Origin: Cavia porcellus
Lineage: Eukaryota > Chordata > Mammalia > Rodentia > Caviidae
DNA: 64,000 nt
Assembly: GCF_034190915.1 (NCBI RefSeq)
Contig: NW_026947509.1
Location: forward strand, 35,782,767 to 35,846,766
Direction of reading: 5' to 3'
In this document: one piece after another, positions 35,538 to 45,842 of the stretch
Layout: the number at the start of each line of letters is the position of its first letter
Numbering within the stretch: the stretch's first letter is position 1
Program-made: the position numbers and the translations under genes
Notes under the pieces: generated by a model
Databases searched by the model: none
What the model saw: the letters and a program-made list of their open reading frames with translations, nothing else
What the model was told of the DNA's origin: nothing

Positions 35538-36004
35538 TGTTCTACTTTGCATATGTATCACATTGTCTGTCATGATTTACCTGTTATTGCACATCCAGTC
35601 TGTTTCTATCTCATGGATGTTGTGAATGGTGTTGCAGTGAACACGGGAGAGCTTGTAGCTCTTTGAGATCCATTTTTCAATTCTTTAGGATAAATAGTTA
35701 GAGGATCCTCCGTAGTATTTTGCATAGCAGCTATACCATTTCACATTGTCATCAATAGCATGCAAAGTTCCAGTTCTGTCATATCTTTGCTAACCCTGTA
35801 TATATCTATCTCCAATGGCCATCCTAACAGTTACGTGGTAATTTCTCATCATGGTTTTGATTTGCATTTCTCTGGTGATTAGTGATATTGATTATGTTTC
35901 TGTGTTTTAGTTGGCCACTTGTATGATCTTTTGCCATGGGCAAAAATAAACTCAAAATGGATTAAATATTTCGATACAAAGACCTGAAACTATAAAGCTC
36001 TTAG

Positions 36005-36055
36005 AAGAAAATAGAGGAATGCAAAAAAACAAAAAGAAAGAAAATAGAGGAATGC
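36005..36055. repeat. A-rich insertion flanked by an 18-bp direct repeat
   Basis: The word aagaaaatagaggaatgc occurs at 36005-36022 and again at 36038-36055. Between them lie 15 nt of A-rich sequence (aaaaaaacaaaaaga). The host L1 text should continue directly from 'ataggggaa…' to the next bases, so the A-tract plus one copy of the repeat are extra. This fits an extremely 5'-truncated poly(A) retro-insertion with a target-site duplication. Confidence 0.75.
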
Positions 36056-36264
36056 CTTTATTGTATTGGTCATGGCCATGATTTCTTGAATAGGATATCA
36101 AAAGCACAAGCAAAAAATGTAAAAATAGACAAGGGCCATCAAACTTAAAATCTTATGTAGAGAAAGGAAACAATCATATTAAAGGTCACCTGCAGAATGG
36201 GAGGGAACATTTACAAACCATATGTTTGATAAGGTGTTAATATCCAAAACTCTGGTGAAAGGAA

Positions 36265-36520
36265 ACATTCCATGGAGTCTAGCTCAGGAGTCAAGAAATC
36301 AGTTCTGTTAAGGACCAGGCAGTAAATATCTAGGCTTTGCAAGCCATACAGTCTTTGGCACAACAGTTCAGCCATCTGGTGTGGCATGGAAGCAACCATA
36401 GACAATAGTGAGGAAGTGGGTGGGCATGGCCTGTCTTATAGGACGTTACTGGCAAGAGCAGGCTGGGAAGGGTATGGCCTGTGGGCTACATTCGCTGACC
36501 CTGACCTACAGCAGCCTTTC
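36265..36520 (+). mobile_element. hAT/Charlie-type non-autonomous DNA transposon fossil
   Basis: Landmarks are 'ttctgttaaggaccaggcagtaaatatctaggctttgcaagccatacagtctttg', 'cacaacagttcagcc', 'ggaagcaaccatagacaatagtgagg', 'tgggcatggcctg' and 'tgtgggctacattcgctgaccctgacc'. They follow the common mammalian element ending 'gggccgtagtttgccgacccctg'. The family name is tentative. It has no transposase. Confidence 0.6.
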
Positions 36521-36529
36521 CTATCCACC

Positions 36530-36612
36530 CACACTACTTGTTATAACCAAAAATGTCTCTAAACATTGCCAAATATCCTAGTGGACGAAGTCACTGTTAG
36601 TTGAGAACCTTT
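36530..36612 (+). mobile_element. MER5-like DNA transposon end
   Basis: The text 'aaccaaaaatgtctctaaacattgccaaatatcctagtggacgaagtcactgttagttgagaacc' closely follows the MER5-type terminus ('aaccaaaaatgtctccagacattgccaaatgtcccctgggggcaaaatcg…ggttgagaaccactg'). Only the terminal ~80 nt are present. Confidence 0.75.
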
Positions 36613-36959
36613 ATCTAGATGATCCAAAACTATACAGTAATATCTTGGTTCACGAATGCTTCTGTTTGCAAACAATTCAATTCACAAAGAAAAGCATATG
36701 GCAAAATGTTCACAAACTCCACATCGGGTAATCAACGTGACCACTATCATCTAGCCTACACAAACACAAACACAAATGCAAACACAGCCATCTTCCCTCA
36801 AATTGTAAAACAAATTAAGTTCATAAACTGAGGCTCTCTGATAGAATGAAATAGGACACATTTCCCTAAAATTAAAAATATAGGGTAGGACAGAAGAATT
36901 GAAAGTGACAGTATGTTTGTCTTAGGTAGGTCAAGGTCTCCTCAAATGGGACATTAACC

Positions 36960-37650
36960 CTGCCTAAATTTGGAAAGCAGCTCAGAAATAACCGAAATGG
37001 CAGTGTGCTTGGAAAGTGCTCTGTTAATAATGCAAATATGAGCTTAACCTACTTTTGTTGTGGTGCGGGAAACAAAACAGTTCCACACATTAGCATGTTC
37101 TAATGGGACTTTCTGAGATTGAGGGCTGGAAAGGCTGGAGAAAACGCATACTGCTAATTCCCATTTGTGCAAAGGTTTATTTTTCCTGCTTATCTACATT
37201 CAGGACTGAGAGACGCAGAGTGATTTGTGAAAGCACGCACATGTTTCTCATTGTTTGGACAGGGCCAGACAAAAATGGCCTGGTTTCACTGCAAATTGGC
37301 AACAACACATGTTTTTGAAAGTTGCAAACAGCGTAACAGTCAGGAATAAATCTCAAAGAATGTTGTCCTCTCTTCTTTTAGAATAAACACCTGCTTTGCA
37401 AACAGGAGAGTAAAAGCTATCTTAAAAAAACACAATTGCTGGTTTCTTTTTTCTTCAGTTTCATCATGCTTTTAATCATTAACAAATTAAAGTACAGCTT
37501 GAAATGTTATAATTATAAAATCATATATTTGCGCCAGTAATAGAACAAACCCACGTTTCATTAGGAATTGCAGTTAAGCCCTTTAAACTAATTTTCTCTT
37601 GAGAAACAAAGGAAACGAATTGAGCTTTACTCTTCTGGTAATACTCTCTT
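36960..37650. promoter_or_regulatory. Candidate conserved non-coding element upstream of second DNER exon
   Basis: This ~690-nt stretch carries no repeat landmark. It has clustered words such as 'ttaataatgcaaatatgag' (37024), 'acacattagcatgttc', 'ttgtgcaaaggtttatttttcctg' and 'atcattaacaaattaaagtac' (37477). It is the cleanest long unique block in the 27-kb intron and lies about 0.4-1.1 kb upstream of the exon at 38056. It could be an intronic enhancer; this needs alignment to other mammals. Confidence 0.35.
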
Positions 37651-38034
37651 TCATTAAATATGTTTTTCTGATTGACATGGACCACACATGTGGCTGTGGG
37701 CCTTCAGATGACCTGTTTATCACTCCACTGCTATAAACCTCAGTCCCCTAAGGCTGCAGGTGACAAACTCAGTGGCCCTCTCTTGCCACACGGGAGCCCC
37801 TCGACACAGTGCTGTGATCATTCCATGTGGCAGGATTGCTTCTTCCACACGTAGGATTGTGTGATAGGACCAGGCCTTGTCCCCATAGCCTTTCCACAAA
37901 TTCATGTGTCAGATCCCCCAGGCACTCAGCTCCTGAGATCACACGTGTCTGCGTCCTTCCCAGTGGACATCCTGTCACCTCCCTTGCAGGCTGGCCGGCT
38001 GTGGGCTCAGCGAGTTTGACCCTTCTGACTGCAG

Positions 38035-38055
38035 GGCTTTCTCTCCGTCCCTCAG
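38035..38055 (+). other. DNER: Possible alternative 3' splice site adding 7 in-frame codons
   Basis: An upstream CTGCAG ends at 38034, 21 nt before the main acceptor. Using it would add 21 nt in frame with no stop, inserting GLSLRPS before YHGLYC. The pyrimidine tract before it (ccttctgact) is weaker than the tract before the main acceptor (ctttctctccgtccctcag). The extra residues would disrupt Cys5-Cys6 spacing of an EGF, so I expect it to be rare or unused. Confidence 0.3.
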
Positions 38056-38178
38056 GTTACCACGGCCTGTACTGTGAGGAGGAGTACAACGAGTGCCTCT
38101 CCGCCCCCTGCCTCAATGCAGCCACCTGCCGGGACCTGGTGAATGGCTATGAGTGTGTGTGCCTGGCAGACTACAAAG
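38056..38178 (+). CDS. DNER: DNER internal coding exon: Cys6 of one EGF and most of the next
   Basis: This exon is 123 nt (41 codons), phase 1 at both ends, bounded by CCCTCAG| and AAAG|GTGAGC. The peptide is YHGLYCEEEYNEC… to …CLADYK plus the first G of a Gly codon. It gives Cys6 of the EGF begun in the previous exon and five Cys of a new one (CLSAPC, CLNAATC, CRDLVNGYECVC). The new repeat has a calcium-binding/hydroxylation pattern C-R-D-x4-Y-x-C-x-C, an O-glucose consensus C-L-S-A-P-C and an O-fucose consensus C-L-N-A-A-T-C. It corresponds to DNER EGF 8, recalled from the human protein. The donor is strong (AAG|GTGAGC). Confidence 0.95.
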
Positions 38179-39617
38179 GTGAGCACTGCTCTCTGATCGG
38201 GGTGGCTCTGACCCGGTCGATTTCCCAGCTTTAATGCACAGGCCTCTAATTGGAGTGTGAATTTGTTTAGAGTAAAAAAATTGAATGTTGAGAACTGGAA
38301 GATTGATTTATGCGTCCAGGGAGAGCAGTTTGCCGTTCTCACCCCCGGGCGTTACACTGAAGATCGTCTCTCCTGCCCTCTCCTGCTCTCCTTTCTGTTG
38401 AATATATAAAAAGCTGGGACCAACAAAGCAACACTGAGGTGCTCCGGGAGGGGAATGCAGGAGGCTTGCACAGTGCGGAGAGAGGGGACCCCTGGAAGGC
38501 TGGCTGTGCAGAGCCAGTGCTGTACTTGCTGGCCAAGGACAGGTGGAGTCTCATATATGGGCGAATAAGTTAGTTCTCACTGAATGAATCAGTCGGGAGG
38601 GAAATGTTAGTTCCTTTGAGTGGATGCCTGTCAATGTCACTTTGGAAAAACAGCTGCCATTGATGGGGTGTTTATTACATGTGGGCATGTTCTGAGACCC
38701 TTATGTGCATTAACTCATCGGATTCTTCTAACACCCTGTGGGGCGGCTGGTGACGGTGTCCCTCAGGAACCTGGCCAGCTCGGTTCCCAAAGCCTTGTCC
38801 CTGCCTCTGCATTGGCCTCCAGCCATGATTCGTGGACGGTGTGGCCACTCTGAAGTCCAGACACCCCGGCCAGTGATGTGTGCCAGGAGAGCCTGCTTGT
38901 TAGTTGTTGCGTGCACCTCTCTCACATGACACCAGGCCTGCCCTTAGATTCTTGTAATAGCTGTTTGGCTTAACCTTTCATTCCCATCGCTGTTCACTTG
39001 ATGCCTTCCAACTGCCTGGGGACTTTGCATTGTGATCAGTGTTGCTTCTCTTGGTGTGTCTCCACCTCAGACTTACAGATGCCCTGAAGAACTCGCCGGA
39101 GCCTCGGGGGTGGAAGGGCTGGAGCTGGGCCCTGGCTCTGCACTTGGCGGGTTTGGTGCTTCTTTTAGAGCGTGGTGCTCTTCCAGAACCCAGTGCCACC
39201 TACGTCCTCAGAGGCACAAAGGCAGGCACACTGGCTTCATCCTGATGGCTTTCAGTTTGAAATTGGGCAGAGCACAGAAATAAGACTGCATTCAGTTGTG
39301 GAAAGAAGAACGAGGGTGATGAGAGTCAGGGGCCTCAGTCACTCTCCTAACCATGCTCGGCGCTGCCCAGGAGCCAGGACAGATTTCTTAAGCTGAAGAA
39401 TCTTTATTCTCTCTGTTAAGCAAAGACCGTGACGCTTACCAAGGTTTTGTGTTTCTTCAGTAGAAGAGTTAGTGCGGAGAACGTGCTTCAAAATTTAGAT
39501 CTGCTGAAATCCTTTAGTGTGTGGTAGAAGGTTATGAAGTAGATTTCATCTTTATAGGTGACAAAGTCATTAACAAGCTGTGTTCTGAATGCACTCCTGA
39601 CTTTTCTATCTTTGTGG

Positions 39618-39738
39618 GGTTTTTTTATTTGTTTGTTTTGTTTTTTGTCTTTTTCCTTTTTATCGGTACCGGGGATCGAACTCACGACTGCCTGCTTGCA
39701 AGGCAGGCGCTTATGCCACTGAGCTAAACCTCCAGTCC
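39618..39738 (-). mobile_element. Young ID-like SINE with tRNA-Ala-like arms and 12-bp target-site duplication
   Basis: On the minus strand the element starts GGGACTGGAGG, has an intact A box TAGCTCAGTGG, then an anticodon-like stem-loop CCTGC-cTTGCAAg-GCAGG with a TGC triplet where alanine tRNA has its anticodon, then an intact B box GAGTTCGATCCCC, then an A-rich tail of about 45 nt. Direct repeats ctatctttgtgg flank it (39606-39617 and 39739-39750). The acceptor ends do not pair, so it is a SINE, not a tRNA gene. Intact pol III boxes and a clean duplication make it the youngest-looking insertion here. Confidence 0.85.
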
Positions 39739-39857
39739 CTATCTTTGTGGTTTTGTTCTTGTTATCATTGTTAAGTAATAAAAAATATAGTGGTATGTAA
39801 TGCACATCCCTAGATTATAATCCTAACTTTTTATATGGCTTTGGAATTGAAGGCTAG

Positions 39858-39975
39858 ATTTTATTTTTTATTTTGAGACAGAGTTTTTGCTAAGTCCCCC
39901 AGGATGGGCTCAAACTTGCTGTTCTCCTGTCCCAGGCTCTGAAAATGCTGAGATTACAGCCATGGGTCTTGCATT
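39858..39975 (-). repeat. B1-like SINE (antisense)
   Basis: The text 'ttattttgagacagagtttttgctaagtcccccaggatgggctcaaacttgctgttctcctgtcccaggctctgaaaatgctgagattacagccatgg' is a monomeric antisense B1-type copy. The 'gctaagtc-cccaggatgggctc' wording is that of the non-murine, B1-dID-like lineage. Confidence 0.75.
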
Positions 39976-40524
39976 TTTTTCCATTTTTTCTCTTGGGTGT
40001 TCCAAAATTTTTTGCCGCTTCCTCCAAGCTCCATATTGAGCTACTCGGTCCTACCATATAAATGACTTTATATTCATTGGATAAAAGCGTGTTATAATGT
40101 GTAAAATCTTTGGATTGCTCTGATTTGCCCAGACCTTCATAGTGGTGGTTCTTACCTCAAATGTTCTTTGGGTTTGTGAGGATAAAGATCCTGGCTTCAC
40201 CCTCACAGCTTCTAACTCACTGGGCTGGGGTGGGATCCAAGAATTCAAATTTCTGGTAAGTTCTTAGGTAATGTGCTGGTCCATCACAATGTTCACCCTA
40301 TAAACTTAGCTGGAATTATAACCACTAAACCTTTCTTCTGTCCCATTTCAGCTGATCACGTGCTACTCATCTGGCTAAATGTTAGTCTTTTCCTATATGC
40401 TATAAATTCTGCCCCTCCCATCTTTCCAGGAACTTTCTCTAGCATTTCTGTCTGCACCTCTTCAACCTTGAACTCCTTGTTCCTTTCCTTCACCCCATAA
40501 ATATGTTTATGCATCTCTTACTCT

Positions 40525-41640
40525 AAGAAGGTGAAGATTCTGGAAGATGGCAGCTAGAGTCTACCTACAACATCCCCGATCCCTCCGGACTCTGGCAACG
40601 CTGACTTGAGAAGATAAGAGTGTCCAGGAGGGGATCTCAAACACTTCTGAGAGGATGGGCAGGTGCCTGGAGGCTTTCACTTATGCTATCTAGGAGTAGG
40701 GGATGAAGGGCTGGGGCGGGAGGCCAGGGCTCAGTGCACACAGGGCAGATATGTCTCCTGGCCTCACAGAGGCTGGTCCCTGTTAGAGTTGAGCTGAGCT
40801 CATCCTTTGATACTGCATGGTAGAGAGAGAATAATGTTGTCCTGCTCACATTCAGAAAGCCCTGAGGATTCCAGCTGGGAGAAGTCTCTCTACCTCAAAC
40901 CTTAGCAGACAGGATCTAATTGGTTGGCCCATCTAGTGCCAGATGGGAGACCCCCAGTGTCCTCCATCTGTGGAGGCTCCACCCTCCAGCTCAGCCAGGA
41001 CAGGGACCTGCACTAGCTGCTCACAAATAGAGTACAAAGAAAAAAAACCCTAAAATTTAAATTGAGTCTCTGAACACTCAAGAGGAAGTGAAGTGAGTCG
41101 TGTATACTGTTCAAAATTAAATTGCCATCTGGAAGAGCAAAAGAGGAACTATTTTGTGATAGACACAAAAAAGGAGGAAGTGGAAAGCATGAGTGGAAAG
41201 CTAGGAAACATGGAGGAAAGATCCAGGAGGCCTGTTTCTTTTCCGGGGCAGTGAGGGTGCTGTGGAGGAGGAAGGAGCACGTGGACTCGAAACCAGAGCC
41301 GGCCTGAAGAGGTCTGTTAGCTGAGGACAGCCCAACCTCAGGCGCCAGGGCTCTCAGCGTACTCGTGATGATCACCCACAATTTGAGATTCCCTCATAAA
41401 ATTTCTACGTCCTGGGGTACAGACAGATTTTTATAAGGTTCTGAGAGGGTGTGCAAGGTACACACAGAAGGAAAGAGTGAAACCAGCTCTGCGCTGTTGC
41501 TCTGTAGGGAAGGTGAATAATAGTGGAACAGGACTTCAGACGCCAAAGGAAAGAGGCCTTGAGTGAAGCACCAGCTGTACTTACGGGCAAAAGAGAGATA
41601 GGGCTGCCCAGGCCAGGAGACAGAGCATAACACCGAGTAC
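40525..41640 (+). mobile_element. Possible L1 5' UTR/ORF1 remnant (speculative)
   Basis: A GC-richer block starts 'gaagattctggaagatggcagctagag', resembling L1 5' ends that open with a YY1-type AAGATGGC word. Later 'caaatagagtacaaagaaaaaaaaccctaaaatttaaattgagtc' has an A-rich ORF1-like feel. No ORF1 protein motif is legible. It may be another repeat, or unique DNA. Confidence 0.2.
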
Positions 41641-41654
41641 CCTCTCTAAGAGTG

Positions 41655-41914
41655 TTGCTCTAAGCAGTGTCCTCACATGATCACGCTATCCTGTAATCCC
41701 AGCACTCTGGGAGGCTGAGAAAGGAAGATTTCAAGATGAAGCACAGCCTGTGAAACTTACTTAGTGAGACCTTACTTGAAGAAGAAGGAAGAAGAAGAGA
41801 AAGAGGAAGAAGAAGTAAAAAGAAGACAGTAAGAAGCAAAGCAAAACAAAGCAAAATCATCTGGGGATTTAGGCTGTGTATCTCAGTATGAAGGCTTGGT
41901 GTTCAGTGTCCAGT
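41655..41914 (+). mobile_element. B1-dID-like composite SINE (sense) with (GAA)-rich linker
   Basis: A B1 half ('atcctgtaatcccagcactctgggaggctgagaaaggaag', then 'agtgagaccttact') is followed by a purine linker (about 41776-41835, GAAGAAG units). An ID-like half follows ('atctggggatttaggctgtgtatctcagtatgaaggcttggtgttcagtgtcc') and then a (CA)n tail. The B1-linker-ID order is that of the dimeric B1-dID family. Confidence 0.7.
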
Positions 41915-41940
41915 CACACACACACACACACACACACACA
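41915..41940. repeat. (CA)n microsatellite
   Basis: A CA tract of 13 units at the 3' end of the preceding SINE, where a tail is expected. Confidence 0.9.
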
Positions 41941-44851
41941 TTGTTTTAAAAAGTGTTCTTATGACATAAGAATTAAATCAGGAAGGCATCTGGCAGAGGA
42001 AGAGGAAGAGGAGAGTGCTGACTTTTAAACTCAGAAGTCAACTTAAGGAGGTGATATAAAAACAGAAAACGATGTTCTTAAATTTCTATGTAAATCCTAT
42101 ATACATAGTAATCATGGAATGAAATTCTCTAATTTTGTCCTCTGCTTGCTTGAAATATTTTTTTCCTTTTTTTTTTGTTTCTACCAAGTCTCTCAGGAGT
42201 TGGTGCAGATGAGACCTGCCGGATTTCCTTACTTTGTATTCTTTTGTGAATCCTCTTTAGTGGGCTCTGTCCTGCTGGTTCACAGATGCATTCCAGGGAA
42301 ACCCCTGGTGAAAGACTGCAAGCCGTCTCCTGGCATCCAGGATCCTTTCCTTTTCTCTCAACTCAGGGTTCCTGCCCCTTGACTCTGCCGTCCCTGGGGC
42401 CCCCCTGCATGTCTCCTGCCCCCCTGGTTCTTCTCTCCCTGTTCTTCCTCCTTGAATTGTTGCTTCCTGGACACTGTGCCGCCTGCTGGGCCTCGCAGTT
42501 GCCTTCATGGGCTTTTCCCCTCACCCTCGTCTTTGCCCTCACCACTCTTACTTATGTACCTATATTTAATGGTCTCTGAAATGTTGATCCCAAACAGATG
42601 TGACTTGCCCTTTTCCAGTAGTTTCTTTGTATTTGCGGTGATGAGTCTGTCAAGCCTTGTATCGAGTGCTGTCTAGATTCAGACCTTACTCTTCCCTGAG
42701 CTGTATCCTAATTGCCCAAGGCAGTCACTGTACCTCTTATTTTTCTTTTAATTCTCTGATGCTGTAAGTAAGGGGATTTGCATAAAGCAAATGCACAATA
42801 GCTATGTTTAGCTAGATTAAAACTACTGTTTAACACAGCACTTAAGTAAAGGAAGCTAGCTCCAGCATTTCCTGAGACGTAGGTTTCCACTGTGGATGAA
42901 GACATTGTTAGAAAGCAAAATGCACTAATGGCCTCAAAGAAAGTCCGTTTAGTCACACCAAAAGACTGGTGCATTCTTCAAAGTAAGTGCAAGTTAGTTC
43001 ACAACTCAGACTGTTCACAAATCAAGGTACAGCCTCACAGTTGTGTTAGTTTGATATCTAGAAGAACAAATTAAATGATCAATTATATACTTGCTTTACG
43101 TTTTTGGAGGCAAAGCTTAGAAAGGAAACATTTCAACTTTAATTATGAAAAATAGTAAAACATTTAGAAAAAACTTAAGTTTGTTTGTACTTATACCACA
43201 TAACATGAGCAATAACAATTTGTGCAGTTTTCATTTTTAATGTTTTATAGTTATAATTGAATAAAGCTACAAAAAATTTGTTGTTGTGCCCACACTTAGT
43301 ATGATCTTACATTTGATTCATGTATTATTAAGAATATATAAATGGGTTTGTAATGCTCCTATGGAAATATTATCTACTGCCTTTGTTATGCAGACTTATG
43401 GTTTTACTGATTGTGTCTAATATGGGGCTACTATAAATAATTCTGGAATGAACCCTATGTTCATATAATTTTCATAATTTTTGAATTGTGGGTGGCAGTG
43501 ACCCAGACAAAAGATCACTGGGTTTTAGGTTTGATCACAGGCACCTATTTGTTTATTTTTAAGTGCCTGTACAAGTAAATTGACGGCCAAAAGGGAGAGA
43601 ACGCTTTCTTTGGTGGCTGTAATCATTGCCTTTGCTAGGTTCTGGTTAAGCAGGGATGGAGAATTTCTGGGTGTTTTGAGTGGCTCGTCCCTTCTCCCGT
43701 ACTGTGATAGATATAAAAATGAGTGTGACAGGATTCCTTTCTTCTTTAAGCTCTTATTCTCCCAGAAGAGCAGGCCGAGGCTGGCCAAAAGAGGAAGAGT
43801 AAGACCGACATTAAGATGTTGATTAACTTCTGAGATGGTCTGGAAACTGTGGAGCTGTGTCACAGTTGGAATACCGGAAATTTTTCATGGAGAAAGCTAA
43901 TCTGAATACAACAAGACGATATCCCAAAGCAAATTTTAAGTACAGAGCCCAGTTCCCATACATTTCCTTTACCAAGCTTATTTTTCTTGAAGATAAAACA
44001 GTCATTTTTAGTTTTCAAAGACTAACTGTGACTCAGTGTGTGAGAACAACAAAGCATTATAATTGATGTAACTCTTTTTGAATTCTTGTGCATTTTAATT
44101 CTAAAATCGACTTCTATAAGAGCCCTGTTGGATGACACATCTTTTCAGAAACTTCTTACTTCTCCATCCCTTAATATGAAAAGTATGAATTTTTGTTAGT
44201 TTTGACTGAACTACAGTTTATTTTTGCTCGAGACTAAACGCAAGTTTCGTAATTGTGCGTGCTATGGCTTTGGCCGTGGGATGATGCGTGTCACTCCATG
44301 GGCTCAGTCTGAAGTGTGGGCCTCATGTTCCCTGACGAAACAAGTCACTTCTGAGGCACATTTGGAATCTGGAACGGCGTCTCACTTCACACTGGCAGTC
44401 TCACCTGTGTGTCAGCCAAAGTACACTGGCACCTGTCATCGCGTTGGAAAGGACTGGGTTCTGGTATTACAGCCCTCATTCCTTCCATGTATTGAGACGT
44501 GGCCTCTGCCCTGCAGGTCCTGGAGACTTGTAGCAGAAGCAGACAGGAGAACAGGTAGATTGTGACCTGGCACAGTAAACTCTGTAGCAACAGGACAGCA
44601 ACCTGCTCATAACATGCAGGGGCAGAACCTGATCTGTTCAGGGAAAGTTTCAGTTCTCCAATGAGGTGCATGTGCCTTGGGGACTTGACAGATGAATTCA
44701 AAGCTGCCAAAGGCAGTGTGGGTTGGAGAAGACAGTGAAGGAAGGCACCTATGTCAGGGGAAGCAGCATTCCTGCAATGGTGCTAGGCAAGTGCCTGGGA
44801 TCCCCAGGGAATGACGAGGAGCACAGGAACAGAGGCCTGGAAGAGGGTGTT

Positions 44852-45690
44852 GTAGTCAGGGGCTGCAAGGAGAGCAATTACATACAAGACTCAGAATTTA
44901 TAATATTATTTTATGGTGGTCACCCAGAGTTAAATACAACTGTCCACACACTAAAGACCTAGAAAATCCAGCTGAGGAGTTAGATCCCACAGCAGTGTCC
45001 TGCATGAGTCCAGTGAAGACCTGGAGCCCATGACAGTGGCTGCCACAAGTCCAGTTGGAGCCCTGTACCCCACAAGAATGGCTCATGTAAGTCTGTTCTA
45101 TGGATCTGTGCTCGGTAGGCCCAAAGGTCAGCGGTGGAAGCTAAAATGTCTGTGCCAGCGGGGTGAAGGATTTCACATGCCAATAGGCTGAGGAATCTGT
45201 ACTGGAGCCAAGAGGCAATGCTCAAAATAAAGACCAGAGTTCCCCCTGAAAAGCTTCACAGCCATCCTCAGTGACAGTGAGGTCCTACACTTCTTTGATG
45301 ATGAGAACAACTGAATACGTATCAGGAAGCTAGCATGACAAGCTTCTCTGGATATTAAACAGAACATGCCTCTTCCTCTGGATCCAGTAAGGATCGAAGC
45401 TCTCCCAAAGTGAACTGCGGTCACTCTCTCAGTAACAGCAAGGTCCTGAGCTCCTCTGATGATAACATCTGAATTCATATCAAGGGAGCCAGCGTGAAAA
45501 GCTCCTCCAGAAAAACCAATGGCTCCAAACAACAACACTTAGGGGAACCCATAATGCTATGCTCTTCTTCTCCATGTCTCTTTTTTATACTGGCAACTTT
45601 CCTAGATGAGTCATCCATGCTCAGCGCCACACTGATTTAGTTCAGCAGGTGTTTTAGTTGACCACCAGTTACCAGTCCACTACAGAGGGC
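44852..45690 (-). repeat. Unassigned ~840-bp interspersed repeat, copy 2, inverted
   Basis: This is the reverse complement partner of 20550-21388, with similar length and the same order of landmarks, including the shared end at 'ccctgactaca' (here tgtagtcaggg at 44851). The internal tandem unit recurs with about a 158-nt period (ends near 45322 and 45480). By eye the copies are roughly 75-80% alike. Flanking sequences beyond the shared end do not match, which supports two independent insertions of one family. Confidence 0.75.
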
Positions 45691-45804
45691 TTGACTGGAG
45701 GCATCCTAGGTACATCGCTAATGCCTGGGACTGGTTGTTCTCTGTATTTAAAGTTTCTAGCTCACAGTTGTTTGGCTCCAATGACCAACAGAACCAGATG
45801 ACCT

Positions 45805-45842
45805 CTATCTATCTATGTATCTATATATCTATATCTATCTCC
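45805..45842. repeat. (TATC)n microsatellite, imperfect
   Basis: Tetranucleotide TATC/TATG/TATA units, interrupted, follow the repeat copy 2 region. Confidence 0.85.

Larger units (their letters stand above)
35040..36250 (-). mobile_element. L1 with 5' inversion (twin-primed), interrupted by a microsatellite and SINE
   Basis: From 35040 to about 35935 the + strand is complemented L1: 3' UTR ('ccttgacaaccacttcctatgttc', 'gtagaatcatgaagtatttgac', 'ggatgttgtgaatggtgttgcagtgaac') and then ORF2-proximal text ('gttttgatttgcatttctctggtgattagtgatattgat'). From about 35937 to 36250 the + strand is instead sense ORF2 ('caaaaataaactcaaaatggattaaa', 'gacctgaaactataaagctcttagaagaaaat', 'ggaaacaatcatattaaaggtcacctgcagaatggg', 'gataaggtgttaatatccaaaac'). 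This switch of strand inside one element is the twin-priming signature. A perfect 7-bp inverted repeat TTTTGCC-atg-GGCAAAA (35929-35945) sits at the junction. It is dead, with many stops. Confidence 0.85.
10896..38055 (+). other. DNER: DNER intron, 27,160 nt, GT-AG
   Basis: The donor is CAG|GTTGGT and the acceptor TCCGTCCCTCAG|GTTAC. The joined codon is GGT (Gly), giving …DPG-YHGLYC, so the splice restores the EGF Cys6. The +3 to +6 donor bases (TGGT) are weak compared with AAGT. Stretches where I see no assignable feature are about 10900-12410, 12770-13500, 14650-18420, 21390-22800, 23100-28090, 30080-31930 and 33245-34310. They are AT-rich unique-looking DNA or repeats too old to name, and 16700-17100 is purine-rich on the + strand. 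Confidence 0.9.

Noticed and set aside
39664..39738. tRNA-Ala gene (TGC anticodon) on the minus strand
   Set aside because: Acceptor ends do not pair, there is a long A-rich tail, and target-site duplications show it is a SINE.
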